A program made the translations under genes and the position numbers. This document shows positions 1 to 8,575 of a stretch of 32,854 bases of DNA, one piece after another. The notes beneath the pieces are model-generated. The model made no database searches. It was not told the origin of the DNA and worked only from the letters and a program-made list of their open reading frames with translations. How positions within the stretch are numbered: the stretch's first letter is position 1; each line of letters opens with the position of its first letter. Source of the DNA: Chara braunii (taxonomy: Eukaryota > Streptophyta > Charophyceae > Charales > Characeae); the NCBI GenBank assembly GCA_003427395.1, contig BFEA01000120.1:2366565-2399418 (forward strand), written 5' to 3'.

Positions 1-27
1 AAAAAAAAAAAAAAAACCCTCCAAAAA

Positions 28-76
28 ATTCGGAAAAAAACTATGTTATGCAGAAAAATAAACTGAACAACTTTTG
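28..76 (+). repeat. Partial third copy of the CCGaAAAAAACTATGTTATGCAG repeat
   Basis: This stretch reads TTCGGAAAAAAACTATGTTA and then TGCAG and GAACAACTTT, matching the start of the tandem units at 23785 and 23984. The copy carries an 8-base insertion (AAAAATAA) and stops resembling them after about 76. It shows the unit is dispersed and not only a local duplication. A 16-base A tract lies at the window edge (1-16). Confidence 0.6.
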
Positions 77-229
77 CCTCAGGGTCACATCGAAATTCTT
101 TACCATTTTTTTTTTTTTTTTTTTCCCGGCCGGCCAAGTGGACCCGGGCCACTCTGGTAGCCTAGGAAAATTATGAAAATTGTGAAAATTGTAAAAATTG
201 TAAAAATTGTAAGAGTAATCCATTGCGTT

Positions 230-620
230 CAAGTCCTTCTTTTCGGGCTCCTCTCTCCTTAGCATCCTCCTCAAACAATACCCCTCCTCCTCCTCCTCCT
301 TCTCCTCCTCCATTTACTTCTGCTTCCCGTCAGGAGAACCACTCCCCCGTTCGCCTCACACAATGAACTTCTCCTTCTCCTCCTCCTCCTCCTCCTCCTT
401 CCCCTTCTTGTTCGAAGAAACACTCCCCCTTCTCCTCACGAACTGAACTCCTCCGTCATCTACGCCGTATAATTTGGTCGAAAAACACTCCGTTCTTCTC
501 ACAGAATAAACTCCTCCTTCACCTTCACCTCCTCCTCCTCCTCCTTCACCTTCACCTCCTCCTCCTCCTCCTCCTCCTCCATCTCCTTCTCCGTCCTTAC
601 TGCACATCGTCATCAGCCAA
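230..620. repeat. CCT/CTT-rich low-complexity DNA with ~70-bp degenerate tandem units
   Basis: Runs of CCT and CTT fill this stretch. Around them a degenerate unit recurs near 333, 413 and 479, each beginning with a version of GAAGAAACACTCCCC followed by TTCTCCTCAC and AACTCCTCC. Long open frames across it are poly-Glu/Gly or poly-Pro/Ser by composition and are not credible genes. Confidence 0.6.
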
Positions 621-846
621 TCAATTGTGCCGATGGTATCAATCCACGTAGAAGAAACACCTCTCCCTCCCCTTCCCCACCATCTTCTCCTCCCCTCCTT
701 CCTTCTCTCCTGCCTGATCCAGCACTCTTCTTTGCCAATCAGTTGTGCTACCAGGATCGCCATTTCCCCCCCCCCCCCCCCCAACCCACCATCACCACCG
801 GTTCCGGTCACCTGCTTAGGAGGGGGAACAAAGTGTTGAAGTCCTG

Positions 847-1265
847 ACCATGGGGGTCACGTCTCCTCCTCCTTCTCCTCCTCCTCTTCCTCTTCCTCCT
901 CTTCCTCCTCCTCCTCGTGATGTGCTTCTCCTCCTTGTAGAAGCGATGATAGACGTCATCTACTCGCAACTCACAAAAAAAAGCGGCCTCCTGGGCCTTC
1001 CCCCCGCCCCCCTCCCGCCCAAGGCCAGGTCCCAGTTACCTGAGAGTTACCCTGTTTCTGACCCCTCACCATGCGGGGGTCACTCCTCCTCCTCCTCCTC
1101 CTCCTCGTGGTGTGCTTCCCCTCCTCGTGGAAGCAAGGATAGACCTCTACCTAGGACTCAGGAAAAGATCGGCCTCCTGGGCCTCCCCCCTCCTCCCCCG
1201 TCCTCCCCCCCCCTCCTTCCGCCCGAGGCCACGTCCCAGTTACCTGGGTTATCTCTGTCCGACGG
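847..1265. repeat. Two tandem units of about 220 bp, C/T rich
   Basis: Unit 1 (847-1067) and unit 2 (1068 to about 1265) share, in order, ACCATG(C)GGGGTCAC, a CCT tract, GTG(A/G)TGTGCTTC, CTCCT(T/C)GT(A/G)GAAGC, GGCCTCCTGGGCC, a C tract and CCCAGTTACCTG. The reading frames here are shadows of the pyrimidine-rich composition. Confidence 0.65.
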
Positions 1266-1330
1266 TTGATCTCCGTCGTCTAAGGTCAGAAAGGTAACTG
1301 CCACGTCGCCTCTGACTTCTTCCCCCAAAT

Positions 1331-1403
1331 ACAACGTACGGTCATTATAGCTGTATCTAGACTGAAAGATGGCTCAAATACAGATGTAATGACCGTACGT
1401 TGT
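1331..1403. repeat. 73-bp foldback element related to the MITE at 22594
   Basis: Perfect 17-bp inverted arms lie at 1331-1347 and 1387-1403 (ACAACGTACGGTCATTA and its complement). A further ~12 bp per arm pairs with a few mismatches, leaving a loop of about 15 bases. The inner part (GTCATTATAGCTGTATCT, then CAGATGTAATGACC) resembles the centre of the inverted-repeat element at 22594-22700, so I read it as a member of the same small DNA-transposon family. No gene lies nearby. Confidence 0.6.
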
Positions 1404-1715
1404 GCTCGAGGGAAGAAGGATAGGGTTCGAATCCGGTTAAGTGGGACCGTCGATCTCCATAATCTAGGGTCAAAAATAAGAGTTACGGCCTTTTTGTTAG
1501 GTTAAGTGAGGTCATCCTCACACTACCCAGCACTTTCCTAAACGTATCGGACTGCAATTACGGACACAGCTGGATGCATCTAAATGTAATCACGTCCAGA
1601 GGTCAGTGGAAAAAGTCGATCTAGTCTCGAGTATGCCCTGAGACCTTTGCCATCGTTATTTTGCCAGTTTGCTCCCTTTTTCATTGCTTTTTTCACCACT
1701 TTACCATCGCCCTCC

Positions 1716-1716
<1 letters not shown>
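1404..1716. other. Gene-free stretch
   Basis: I see no coding region here. A sequence near 1262-1293 (TTGATCTCCGTCGTCTAAGG) is echoed at 1450-1475 (TCGATCTCCATAATCTAGGG), so a diverged local duplication is likely. An isolated RNA polymerase III B-box-like string (GGTTCGAATCC, 1424-1434) has no matching A box. Confidence 0.4.

Positions 1717-1749
<33 letters not shown>
1717..1749. repeat. 33-base poly-C run
   Basis: An uninterrupted run of C, prone to assembly length error. Confidence 0.9.
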
Positions 1750-1750
<1 letters not shown>

Positions 1751-1776
1751 TGTTAGGATGTTGTTGTAGATTCTTA

Positions 1777-1891
1777 GGGCCTAGTTGCACTGCTAGGCCA
1801 TTGGCCAAAAAATTCTGAATGAATCTCAACGGGGAAATCCGTCCTGATTCATTCGCAATGTTGGCGGACGTTTAGTAGTGCAAGTAGGCCC
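1777..1891. mobile_element. Tourist-like (PIF/Harbinger) MITE, 115 bp, TTA target duplication
   Basis: The ends form an inverted repeat: GGGCCTAGTTGCACTGCTAG on the left and, read on the other strand, GGGCCTACTTGCACTACTAA on the right (three mismatches in the first 20 positions). The element is flanked on both sides by TTA (1774-1776 and 1892-1894). Inverted similarity continues toward the middle (GAATGAATC against GATTCATTC). A 3-bp TTA/TAA duplication with GGGCCT-type termini is the known signature of Tourist-like MITEs mobilised by PIF/Harbinger transposases. It has no coding capacity. Confidence 0.75.
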
Positions 1892-1920
1892 TTAGTAGGA
1901 ATTAGGGCTAAACACTGAAA

Positions 1921-1975
1921 AGTTGCCCCAAATGCAGATGTTATCATCGGGCGTTCTATTCAGGTGAAGACATCA
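1921..1975. repeat. Half copy of the CGGGCGTTCTATTC foldback family
   Basis: CAAATGCAGATGTTATCATC, then GGGCGTTCTATTCAGGTGA, closely matches the right half of the element at 22594-22700. The left terminal repeat is not recognisable, so this is a truncated or rearranged copy. Confidence 0.55.
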
Positions 1976-2217
1976 GCTGTGCCCGGAACTCTCAGCAGCA
2001 TCCCACAGGCAAGGTATCATCCTCGGGGCACTTTTCGCTTGCCATCTTGTGAAGGACGACCTCATGCCCAGCGCTGCTTTCTAATTGCAGTTGCCCACGA
2101 GCCTGGTATGTGTGGCTGAAGGGGGGTGTTCCAGGTTGCAAATGGAATCTCCTGTGTGTAGTCCCATTGTAAACCAAAATGTGAAGGAGATAAACAGAAT
2201 AAATGACCATGTAACTG

Positions 2218-2249
<32 letters not shown>

Positions 2250-2641
2250 GTGTCAGTCTGGCTATCTCTGTTTATTGGTCTGTCTGTCTCTGTTTGTCTG
2301 TGTGTGAGTGTGTGTGTGTGTGTCTGTCTGTCTCTCTCTGTGTCTGTGTCTGTGTCCGTGTCTGTGTCTGTCTGTCTGTCTCTGTGTCTGTCTGTCTCTG
2401 TGTATGTCTGTCTGTGTCTGTGTTTGTCTATCTGTCTGTCTCTGTGTCTGTCTCTGTGTCTGTCTCTGTGTTTGTCGATCTGTCTACTGTCTGTCTGTCT
2501 GTCTGTCTCGAATGGGCCACTTCGTGTTTGCAACTCTTTTTAATCCAACTCAATCGAATGAGATTGAACTGGCACGGCTGCCACTTCGTGGCCTTCTGTC
2601 TGTCTGTCTGCCTGCCTGTCTTTGTGTGTCTGTCTGTCTGT

Positions 2642-2712
<71 letters not shown>

Positions 2713-2740
2713 TGTCTGTCTGTCTGCCTGTTGCAACTGC
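2218..2740. repeat. Microsatellite block: (TC)n, (TCTG)n, (TG)n
   Basis: A (TC) tract at 2218-2250 passes into TCTG/TGTC mixtures to about 2510. A unique stretch of about 85 bases follows, then TCTG tracts and a pure (TG)n at 2645-2711. The Cys/Val/Ser-only frames on the plus strand and the Thr/His/Arg/Asp frames on the minus strand come from the repeat and are not genes. Confidence 0.95.
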
Positions 2741-2833
2741 TCTCAGTGGCTTGCTCATGACAAAAAATCGTCTTCTCGTGATTACTGGATATAGATTTCC
2801 AGTTGTTGCCTGGCCATACAGAATGTACTTCTC

Positions 2834-2896
2834 CGGAAGTTCGTACATGAAGACTGAGGACATACTTGAGCTGATCAGACTGTTATCTTATTCCTG
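2834..2896 (+). repeat. Dispersed repeat, copy A (partner at 14255)
   Basis: GGAAGTTCGTACATGAAGA and the following ~43 bases match 14256-14318 at 56 of 62 positions, counted by eye. The plus-strand frame is open in both copies and gives similar peptides (GSSYMKTEDILELIRLL and GSSCMKIEAILEFIRLL). The repeat may therefore derive from coding DNA, but I do not recognise the protein. Copy A lies just outside the retrotransposon's left end. Confidence 0.6.
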
Positions 2897-2951
2897 AGGG
2901 CTTTGACATTGCAATGACTCATGTCTCGCAGGCAATCAGTATGTTTACATG

Positions 2952-2956
2952 CTGAG
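2952..2956. repeat. Target-site duplication (left), CTGAG
   Basis: CTGAG directly precedes the left LTR and is repeated directly after the right LTR at 12887-12891. Five base pairs is the normal target duplication for Ty3/gypsy elements. Confidence 0.75.
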
Positions 2957-3312
2957 TGTCGCATACCGAAAGGGTGCAGACCAGAACCAAGAACCGACCT
3001 CTCTCAGATAAAGCAATATAGCACAGTGGAAGACTGTAATACCAATAATCAGACCAATCAATGTCGGAATACAGACAGGACATACATCATCATCATCACG
3101 AGGTGTGCAGGGCCTGGTGCCACACACAGGAAGAATGCCCCAGGCTCAGAACATACATGGATGAAGAGGAGGGAGAAGAGACGAAGAAGAGGGAGAAAGG
3201 GGAAAGAATGTCGTCAACCCAGATGTCGCCAATATCGATCCCCAAATAGTCCCCCACGATGTCTCGATCCAAATGTCAAGTCTGAATCCAAATGTCGCCA
3301 AATCCTAGTGTC

Positions 3313-3318
<6 letters not shown>

Positions 3319-3397
<79 letters not shown>
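3319..3397. repeat. (TC)n tract inside the 3' LTR, followed by (GC)n
   Basis: A pure TC run is followed by GTGCGCGCGCGCG. The same tract, without the GC run, is at 12126-12203 in the other LTR. On the element's sense strand it reads (GA)n. Confidence 0.9.
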
Positions 3398-3400
<3 letters not shown>

Positions 3401-3482
3401 CGCGCGCGCGGACGAGTAGTCTGATGGCACTGAGAAGACAGCGCTGGAGGGTGAGGAGGAGATGGACAAGAGGAAGAAGAAG

Positions 3483-3483
<1 letters not shown>

Positions 3484-3527
<44 letters not shown>
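3484..3527. repeat. Second (TC)n tract inside the 3' LTR
   Basis: Equivalent to the shorter tract at 12287-12310 in the 5' LTR, so tract length has diverged between the two LTRs. Confidence 0.9.
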
Positions 3528-3528
<1 letters not shown>

Positions 3529-3675
3529 TACCAGATACTGACTGCTTAAAGGTGGCACCTTGATGCAGGTACGGACGCGCTGATGACAAAGCTGGGGCTA
3601 TGGTGCCTCAGGTAAGTCTCAGGTGAGTCCTCCAGCCTCCACCACTCTCCTCTTCCTAGCGCCACCTTGAATCCT

Positions 3676-4740
3676 TTTTTTTTTTTTTTTTTTTTTTTTT
3701 CCGAAGAAACGCCCCCTCCAGTGATAGTGATGCTGGTAAGGGCAGACACCACTAGTGCCTGGGGAGAGGCTCCATCTATTGCTGGGGAGCATCACCTACT
3801 GGAAAACGGTTCCAGTGTCCCATATATCAAATGAGTTCGGAGTACATCAGAAAAATGAGGAGTGAAAAATTCCGGCCAGCATTCATTGCCCTAGAAGCTA
3901 GGGGATTGACTGAGCAGGAAGTTGGAAGAAGGAAGAGAACCTCTTCACCCTGAACCAGGCGCCAGATACCTGCTGCAAAAACCTAGTTCCTCCCTTCCCC
4001 CACCTGCCCCTTTTACCTCCCAGGGCCACTGCTTGTTATACAGTAGTAAACATCCTATTACACCAAAACAAGGCGGGCTGCGCTATGTAGGCCTGCCAGC
4101 CATTGAGCAGTTGTTGTAGTAAGTATCCCATTGCCCCAAAACAAACTGAGCTGCACAGATTTCTGCAGGCCTCTGAGCCAGAACCCCCCCTTTTTTTCCT
4201 TTTCTCTCCCCCCTATTCCCCATACCACCCCAGTTCTACCATACTGTTGGAGGGAGGCGGGAAGGGGTCTGGGAAGTCATTCATCGTTCTCATTGGGATT
4301 GTGGCATCCACCTTGGTCCACTCATGAAAGATCAGCCGATAGTCCTTGCGTTGCCATCCTTATCATTCCCCTGATCCCCATTTCTTCCTCCCCGTTCCAC
4401 CCTCCCCATCTTTCCCCCATCTTTCCCCCCAAGCCAGTTTGCACTGAAGTCCTGAAATTTTTGATTTATTTCCCGTTGCGTTTGTAAGTGACTGATCTGT
4501 GTTTTAACTTCTTCCCAGTGTATTGGTATCCCTGTTTGGATTTGCTGCTGTAAGGTTTCTGTGAATTCCGGCCCTTCCAATCTCACTCCCTCCATCTCGT
4601 ATGTGCAGCGGCGGGTCCAGAGTGCCCATATCACTGCCTTGTGTCCAAGCTCAAAGAGGTTTTGGGTGAAGGCGTCTGCTTGTTCTGCAGACCATGTTTC
4701 TAATAGTAGTGCTCTCCAGTCCCATGGCCAGGGCGTTGTT
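3676..4740 (-). mobile_element. 5'-truncated LINE inserted in the 3' LTR
   Basis: The sequence is absent from the other LTR, where GAATCC is followed almost directly by GCGCCCTG (12409-12427). It begins on the plus strand with about 26 T (3675-3700), which is a poly(A) tail for a minus-strand retroposon. Its minus-strand open frame resembles the far C-terminus of plant-type LINE ORF2. I could not find a convincing target duplication, so a small deletion at one junction is likely. Confidence 0.7.
4332..4739 (-). pseudogene. LINE ORF2 C-terminal fragment
   Basis: The frame is open from the insertion edge at about 4739 to a stop at 4332, about 135 residues, with no upstream start. It includes LETWSAEQADAFTQNLFELG, then a tryptophan-rich piece (VIWALWTRRCTYEME) of the kind found after the zinc motif of plant L1-type ORF2 proteins. 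The large LINE at 25679-30395 has a comparable LWTTWKRRCTA at about 30095. The remainder is Gln/Lys rich, then Gly/Asp rich. The frame has no catalytic domain; it is the 3' remnant left by incomplete reverse transcription. Assignment rests on this weak similarity plus the poly(A) tail. Confidence 0.5.
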
Positions 4741-5186
4741 GCGCCCTGTGCTGGAAGACTACTCCTACCGTCAACTCCTATAGCCGCAACATCTCTTGAA
4801 GAGTGCCGCTACGAATGCCTGAAGACTGAATGCTGCCTCCTAGGCGGACCAACTATATATAGCGCTGGTCCGGTTGGGAGGCTGCTCTCACCAATGTCGA
4901 ACGGCGCCAGTCCCTGGCGCCCAAAAGTCTGGCGCCTAAGTTGGCGTCCAAATTCGAATCTTTGAATTTGAAGCAAGGACTCAAACTGCGTAGGCGCCTA
5001 CTGGGCCTATGCTGGGTCTGGCGCCAAAACTGCGCCAGGGCCTACCTATGGCCTACCGACCTACGGGGCCTACCTAGGCTGAAACGACATAGGCCTGACG
5101 AACCTCTACCTAAGCTGAACCGACACAGGGCCTGAAGGGCCCCTACCTAAACTCTGTCCTGCCCGGTCGGGCCCTGCGGAGGCCCG

Positions 5187-5840
5187 TTACGTGTGAGGGC
5201 GGATCTGTCTGTTGGAGGGAGGGACGGAAGTCCGGGTGGGAGGGGCAGGCCGTGAAGCTTCCTTAGCTAGTCTTTGTCGTTCGTAGTGAGTGTAGATCAG
5301 TGGTGCGGAAGCTTGCAAATCTGCGCGTGAAATCCACCTGGTGTCGTCACAATCGCATACTTTGAAGGCAACTTTGTACTGTCGGGGCTTGCTGCCGTAC
5401 TTGCGATCCGAGATGACACAGTCGACTTCCTGATGAGCATCAATAGGCGGAGGGTCTTGCGATCGTCGGCCCGGGAAATCGTCGCTCTTAGCCGGTGTAT
5501 ATGTAGCGAGCTTGGAGGTGTGGAAAACCAGGTGGACCGGTAGATGCGGCGGAATCTCGACCACAAATGAGGGGCCATCGGGCTCATTGCCCGCGGATGA
5601 TGTTACGGTCCAAGGTCCAAACCACTTGGGGAGTAGCTTGCGCGAGATGTCTTGTTCAAGCGCAAACTCTTCCGCGAAGACCCAAACCAGGTTGCCGGCG
5701 CGGATAGGACATGGTACGCGACACCGATTGGCTTGCTCATGGATGCGAACTTGAGCCTTTTGCATGCTTATGCGGGCTTTAGCCAGCAAGTCCCCGTACT
5801 TCCGAATAGAGGCAGGAGAGCAAGGGCAGTCTGTGGGAGT
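5187..5840 (-). pseudogene. Integrase C-terminal region and chromodomain of chromovirus pol
   Basis: A 200-residue open frame (5187-5789) continues upstream in the same frame to about 5840 (ASIRKYGDLLAKARISMQ). The first half is the integrase C-terminal region, with LVWVFAEEFALEQDISRKLL, KWFGPWTV and HLPVHLVFHTSKLATY, the usual motif before the tail. The last part (EVDCVISDRKYGSKPRQYKV, then VCDCDDTRWISRADL and APLIYTHYE) has the layout of a chromodomain, which in chromoviruses is thought to steer integration to heterochromatin. The TAA stop abuts the LTR with no visible polypurine tract. At the upstream end the frame is broken by two frameshifts between about 5800 and 5920. Confidence 0.85.
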
Positions 5841-6231
5841 AGGAGATCAACGAAGATACGGCCTTTTCGGGCCCCGTGGTGCAACTCGAAGGGAGTCGTG
5901 CGATCGCTGGATGCAATGAAATGTTGTAGGGGAACTGGATGTCGGGGAGGCAGTCAACCCAATCCTTCTTATCCGGATGGATGAGCGTACGAAACATCAT
6001 TTGAGCGGTTTGATGTGCCCGCTCCGTTTGCCTGTCCGTTTGTTGATGCTGAGCCAAACTCGGTTTCATTTCGGTGCCGGATTCCTGCATGAGGGAAGTC
6101 CAAAATGCCGACATGAAGTGAGTGTCGTGATCGCTAACGATGTCTTTCATAACACTGTGGCTGCAAATCCAGCGGGTGTGCAAGAGGCGCGCAAGCTCGG
6201 GAGCCGTGGCGTAGTACTTGCAAGGGAGAAA
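5779..6231 (-). pseudogene. Integrase catalytic core (second half)
   Basis: This continues in frame from the RNase H/integrase segment after a single TGA at 6230-6232. It carries the second catalytic Asp in DIVSDHDTHFMSAFW and the Glu in HQQTDRQTERAHQTA. The first Asp lies upstream in SIAMDVTGPFP, so the DDE triad of a retroviral-type integrase can be traced across the stop. After SLHPAI the frame drifts: the expected PFELHH-type continuation is in another frame (about 5905), and the next good match is in the third frame (about 5840). It cannot encode a working protein as it stands. Confidence 0.85.
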
Positions 6232-6232
6232 T

Positions 6233-7242
6233 CACGCGTATTTACTCAATCGGTCAACGACCGTGAGGTTGTTGTCGTACCTGAGGCGGTCGTGGGGAAA
6301 CGGGCCGGTGACGTCCATAGCAATGGAGAGGCCGGGTTCCTGTGGGATGGGCAACGGGCGCAATTCGCCGTGCGGATTGCGATTGCGGGGCTTGCTGCGT
6401 CGGCAAACTTCGCAAGAGTCGCAATACCGAGTGACGTCTGTAATGATGTCGGGCCACCGGAATCGTTGCCGAAGTCTTGCGATTGTTCGGTAGACTCCAA
6501 AGTGTCCGGCGAGTCGCGAGTCATGGTACTCACCGAGGAGGTGAGTCCGGAGGTGACGGTCTTGTGGGACGCATAGTGAGTCCTTGCCTCGCGAGTGGAG
6601 AAGCAAGTACCCATCGACGGTGCGATAGTGGCTGGCCGGCGGCCGATCCGAAGTTAGCTGCACATATAGTGTGGTGTAATCCGGATCGGACAGGTAGCCC
6701 AAGATGAAATGCTGTTGGAGTTCCTTGTCGAATGCGAAGGCATGATGTGTCATGGCGTAAAGATCGGGTCTTCGCGAGAGTGCATCTGCTGCGCGATTGG
6801 AGAGGCCGGCGAGATGTTTCGGTGTGAAGTCAAATTGGTCAATGAAGTACATCCATTGTCCGATAGTGCTGCTCACCGTGTCTTGCGTCTTGTAGTAGGT
6901 CAAAGGGTTGTTGTCGGTGACCCATGTGAACCTACGACGCCCGAGGAGGAAGTGTCGCCATCGCTTGAGAGCCATCAAGAACGCGAGCAACTCCTTCCCT
7001 GCATCATCAAGTGAATTGATGGGAGGCACCTTGCGGCTGAAGTACTCCTCAGGATGCCAGTCGTCGCCGTTATGTTGTTCCCATACCGCCCCAATGCCAT
7101 AGTCGGAAGTGTCGGTTGTCACTCTCGTTGGCAAGGTGGGGTTGTAGATGCTAAGGACGGGTGCCATGAGCATGGCTGTCTTGAGTGCTTGGAACGACCA
7201 ACGTGCTTCGTCGTCGAATACGAATGGCACTTTTGGCGATTG
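6233..7242 (-). pseudogene. RNase H, integrase zinc finger and start of integrase core
   Basis: This is in the same frame as the reverse transcriptase, separated only by a TAA at 7243-7245. RNase H motifs: TDTSDYGIGAVWEQ (catalytic Asp in TDxS), the FTWVTDNNPLTY region, and HLAGLSNRAADALSRRPD. The integrase HHCC zinc finger follows: HDSRLAGHFGVYRT, then CDSCEVC. Then comes SIAMDVTGPFPHD with the first core Asp. It ends at TGA 6230-6232, where the frame continues directly (FLPCKYYATAPELARLL), so a sense codon has mutated. Tryptophan at GAVWEQ replaces the Leu usual in the family. Confidence 0.9.
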
Positions 7243-8286
7243 TTATTTCGTCAATGGTGCAGCGATCCTTGAGTATCCAGTGATGAAGCGTTGGTAGTAG
7301 CCTGCCAACCCCATGAATGAGCGAACGTCCGTGGTGTTGGTGGGCTCGGGCCATACGAAGATGGCCTCAATCTTGTTCGCGAGCGGACGGATGCCTTGCG
7401 GCGTCACATAATGGCCCAAGTATTCGAGCTCTTGTCGCGCGAATTCACATTTGTTGCATTTGGCCTTGTACTTGGCTTGTTGTAGCCGTTCCAAGACGGT
7501 TCGCAGGTGGTCCACATGCTCGTCCAAACTCCGACTGTACACCAAGATATCGTCTAGGTAGATGAGCACGAATCTGTCTAGCATGTGTCGGAACTCCGTC
7601 GTCATGGCTGCTTGGAACGTGGTCGGGGCATTCATAAGGCCAAAAGGCATAACCAGCCATTCGAAATGCCCATATCGCGTCTTAAATGCGGTCTTGTCGC
7701 GGTCCTCCCGGCGGATCTCGAGTTGGTGATATCCCGATTTGAGGTCAAGCTTGGAGACAAATTTAGCACTGCACAGCCATTCAAAAAGGTCGTCGATGCG
7801 TGGAAAAGGGCCGACATTCTTGACAGTTTGTGCGTTGAGCTTGCGATAGTCAATGCTCAACCGCAAGTTCTTGTTCTTCTTCCGGACGAAGAGAACACGG
7901 GCACTGTAGGGCGAAGAGCTAGGCCGAATCCAACCTTTCTCAAGAAGGTCGTCGAGTTGTGCCCGTAGCACACTTAACTCTTCCTCGCTCATGTGGTAGA
8001 TGCAATCACGCGGAGGTACGGCCCCGACCTTGAGAATGATCTCCTGGCGGATTGGTCGATCCGGTACGACTCCGTGCGGGGCTTCGAAACTGTCGCCATA
8101 GGCGTCGAGAAGCTCGGTGATGCGTGGGTTCGTTGATGCGTCCGCTGATGGATTGTTATAGGGAGGGGGGCGTGGAGAAAACACAAGGCCATCTCCTCGA
8201 CGTCGCCCCGTGTGATGGAACTTCGAATGCTCCCGGCGGACACCACGTGATAGCTGATCGAAGGGTGAGGTGGAGGAACCGTGCAT
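7243..8286 (-). pseudogene. Reverse transcriptase of the chromovirus
   Basis: The frame starts with residual spacer and then gives a full RT domain: RPIRQEIILKVGAVPPRDCI, KGWIRPSSSPYSARVLFVRK, DYRKLN, SKLDLKSGYHQ (motif A Asp), MPFGLMNAPTTFQ (motif B) and FVLIYLDDILVYS (motif C, YLDD intact). It ends with the thumb (ELEYLGHYVTPQGI, MGLAGYYQRFITGYSRIAAP). The TAA at 7243 falls inside a normally continuous RT-RNaseH linker. Near 8160-8250 a frameshift separates SAGSIRSSITRGDVEEMALC (frame of 7989-8246) from this frame. The RT core itself is unbroken, the best-preserved part of the element. Confidence 0.95.
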
Positions 8287-8287
8287 G

Positions 8288-8574
8288 GGACTAGTACCCT
8301 GCTATACCCATAAGGCCACGAAGTGGGGTAGACATGCTTATACTCCTTTCAGGCAACTAACTTGTATACATATTCCAGAAAGAAACGGCTATGGCGAAAT
8401 TGGTTTACGCACCACGCTTAGGATGTGGCGGCGATTCGCGCCTTGTGGGTTCGAGTCCCGCTAGCCGTACACTAGAAACGACGCTGTAAGCCTCCTGAAG
8501 TTTATAAAGGGAAGGGTCTTCGATATCGAAATGAAATTATACTCAAGAAACAAGGCAAAAAAAAATAAACCATG
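8288..8574. other. Foreign insert in pol, probable organellar (mitochondrial) DNA
   Basis: Retroelement coding stops at about 8575 on the protease side (frame ending RTVHIRDRNG) and resumes at about 8287 (GTGCATGGGAC on the plus strand). The ~285 bp between have no retroelement similarity, are more AT rich, and hold a complete bacterial/organellar-type tRNA-Leu. A few bases of the expected linker are missing at the junctions, as in end-joining capture of organelle fragments. A short CATG occurs at both edges but is too small to call a duplication. A mitochondrial source is an inference from the tRNA type. Confidence 0.6.
8385..8469 (+). tRNA. tRNA-Leu(UAG), organellar type, class II
   Basis: A full cloverleaf can be drawn. 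Acceptor ACGGCTA (8385-8391) pairs with TAGCCGT (8462-8468), discriminator A. The D stem is GCG/CGC around an 11-base loop with TTGG. Anticodon stem CCACG/TGTGG encloses loop CTTAGGA, giving anticodon UAG (8419-8421). A long variable arm has a GGCG/CGCC stem, and the T arm is GTGGG-TTCGAGT-CCCGC. CCA is not encoded. The AAATTGGTTTACGC D-loop style fits bacterial or organellar leucine tRNAs better than nuclear ones. It lies antisense to the retrotransposon. The fold looks intact, but a transferred copy may not be expressed. Confidence 0.88.
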
Positions 8575-8575
8575 T

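Larger units (their letters stand above)
2957..5186 (-). repeat. 3' LTR of the chromovirus, interrupted and terminally deleted
   Basis: Segments 2957-3675 and 4741-5186 align with the right LTR, broken by a LINE fragment at 3676-4740. About 44 bases near 3583-3626 (GCTGGGGCTATGGTGCCTCA region) are extra compared with the other LTR. The outer end (TGTCGCATACC) is intact. The inner end is not: the right LTR closes with a further ~25 bases ending GTATGCCACA, which are absent here, and similarity stops near 5186, right against the pol stop codon. A palindromic TATA-like CTATATATAG sits at 4853-4862. Confidence 0.85.

Noticed and set aside
356-1297. Poly-Gly/Glu and poly-Pro/Leu frames
   Set aside because: They arise from CCT/CTT tandem repeats; codon content is fixed by the repeat.
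1424-1434. B-box-like GGTTCGAATCC as a tRNA gene
   Set aside because: No A box at tRNA spacing and no pairing arms.
2085-2863. Long overlapping frames rich in Cys/Val/Ser or Thr/His/Arg
   Set aside because: They are translations of (TC)n, (TG)n and (TCTG)n repeats on either strand, with no unique domain.
5977-6576. 199-residue plus-strand frame
   Set aside because: It lies antisense to the integrase/RNase H coding region, whose motifs are unambiguous; it is a shadow frame.
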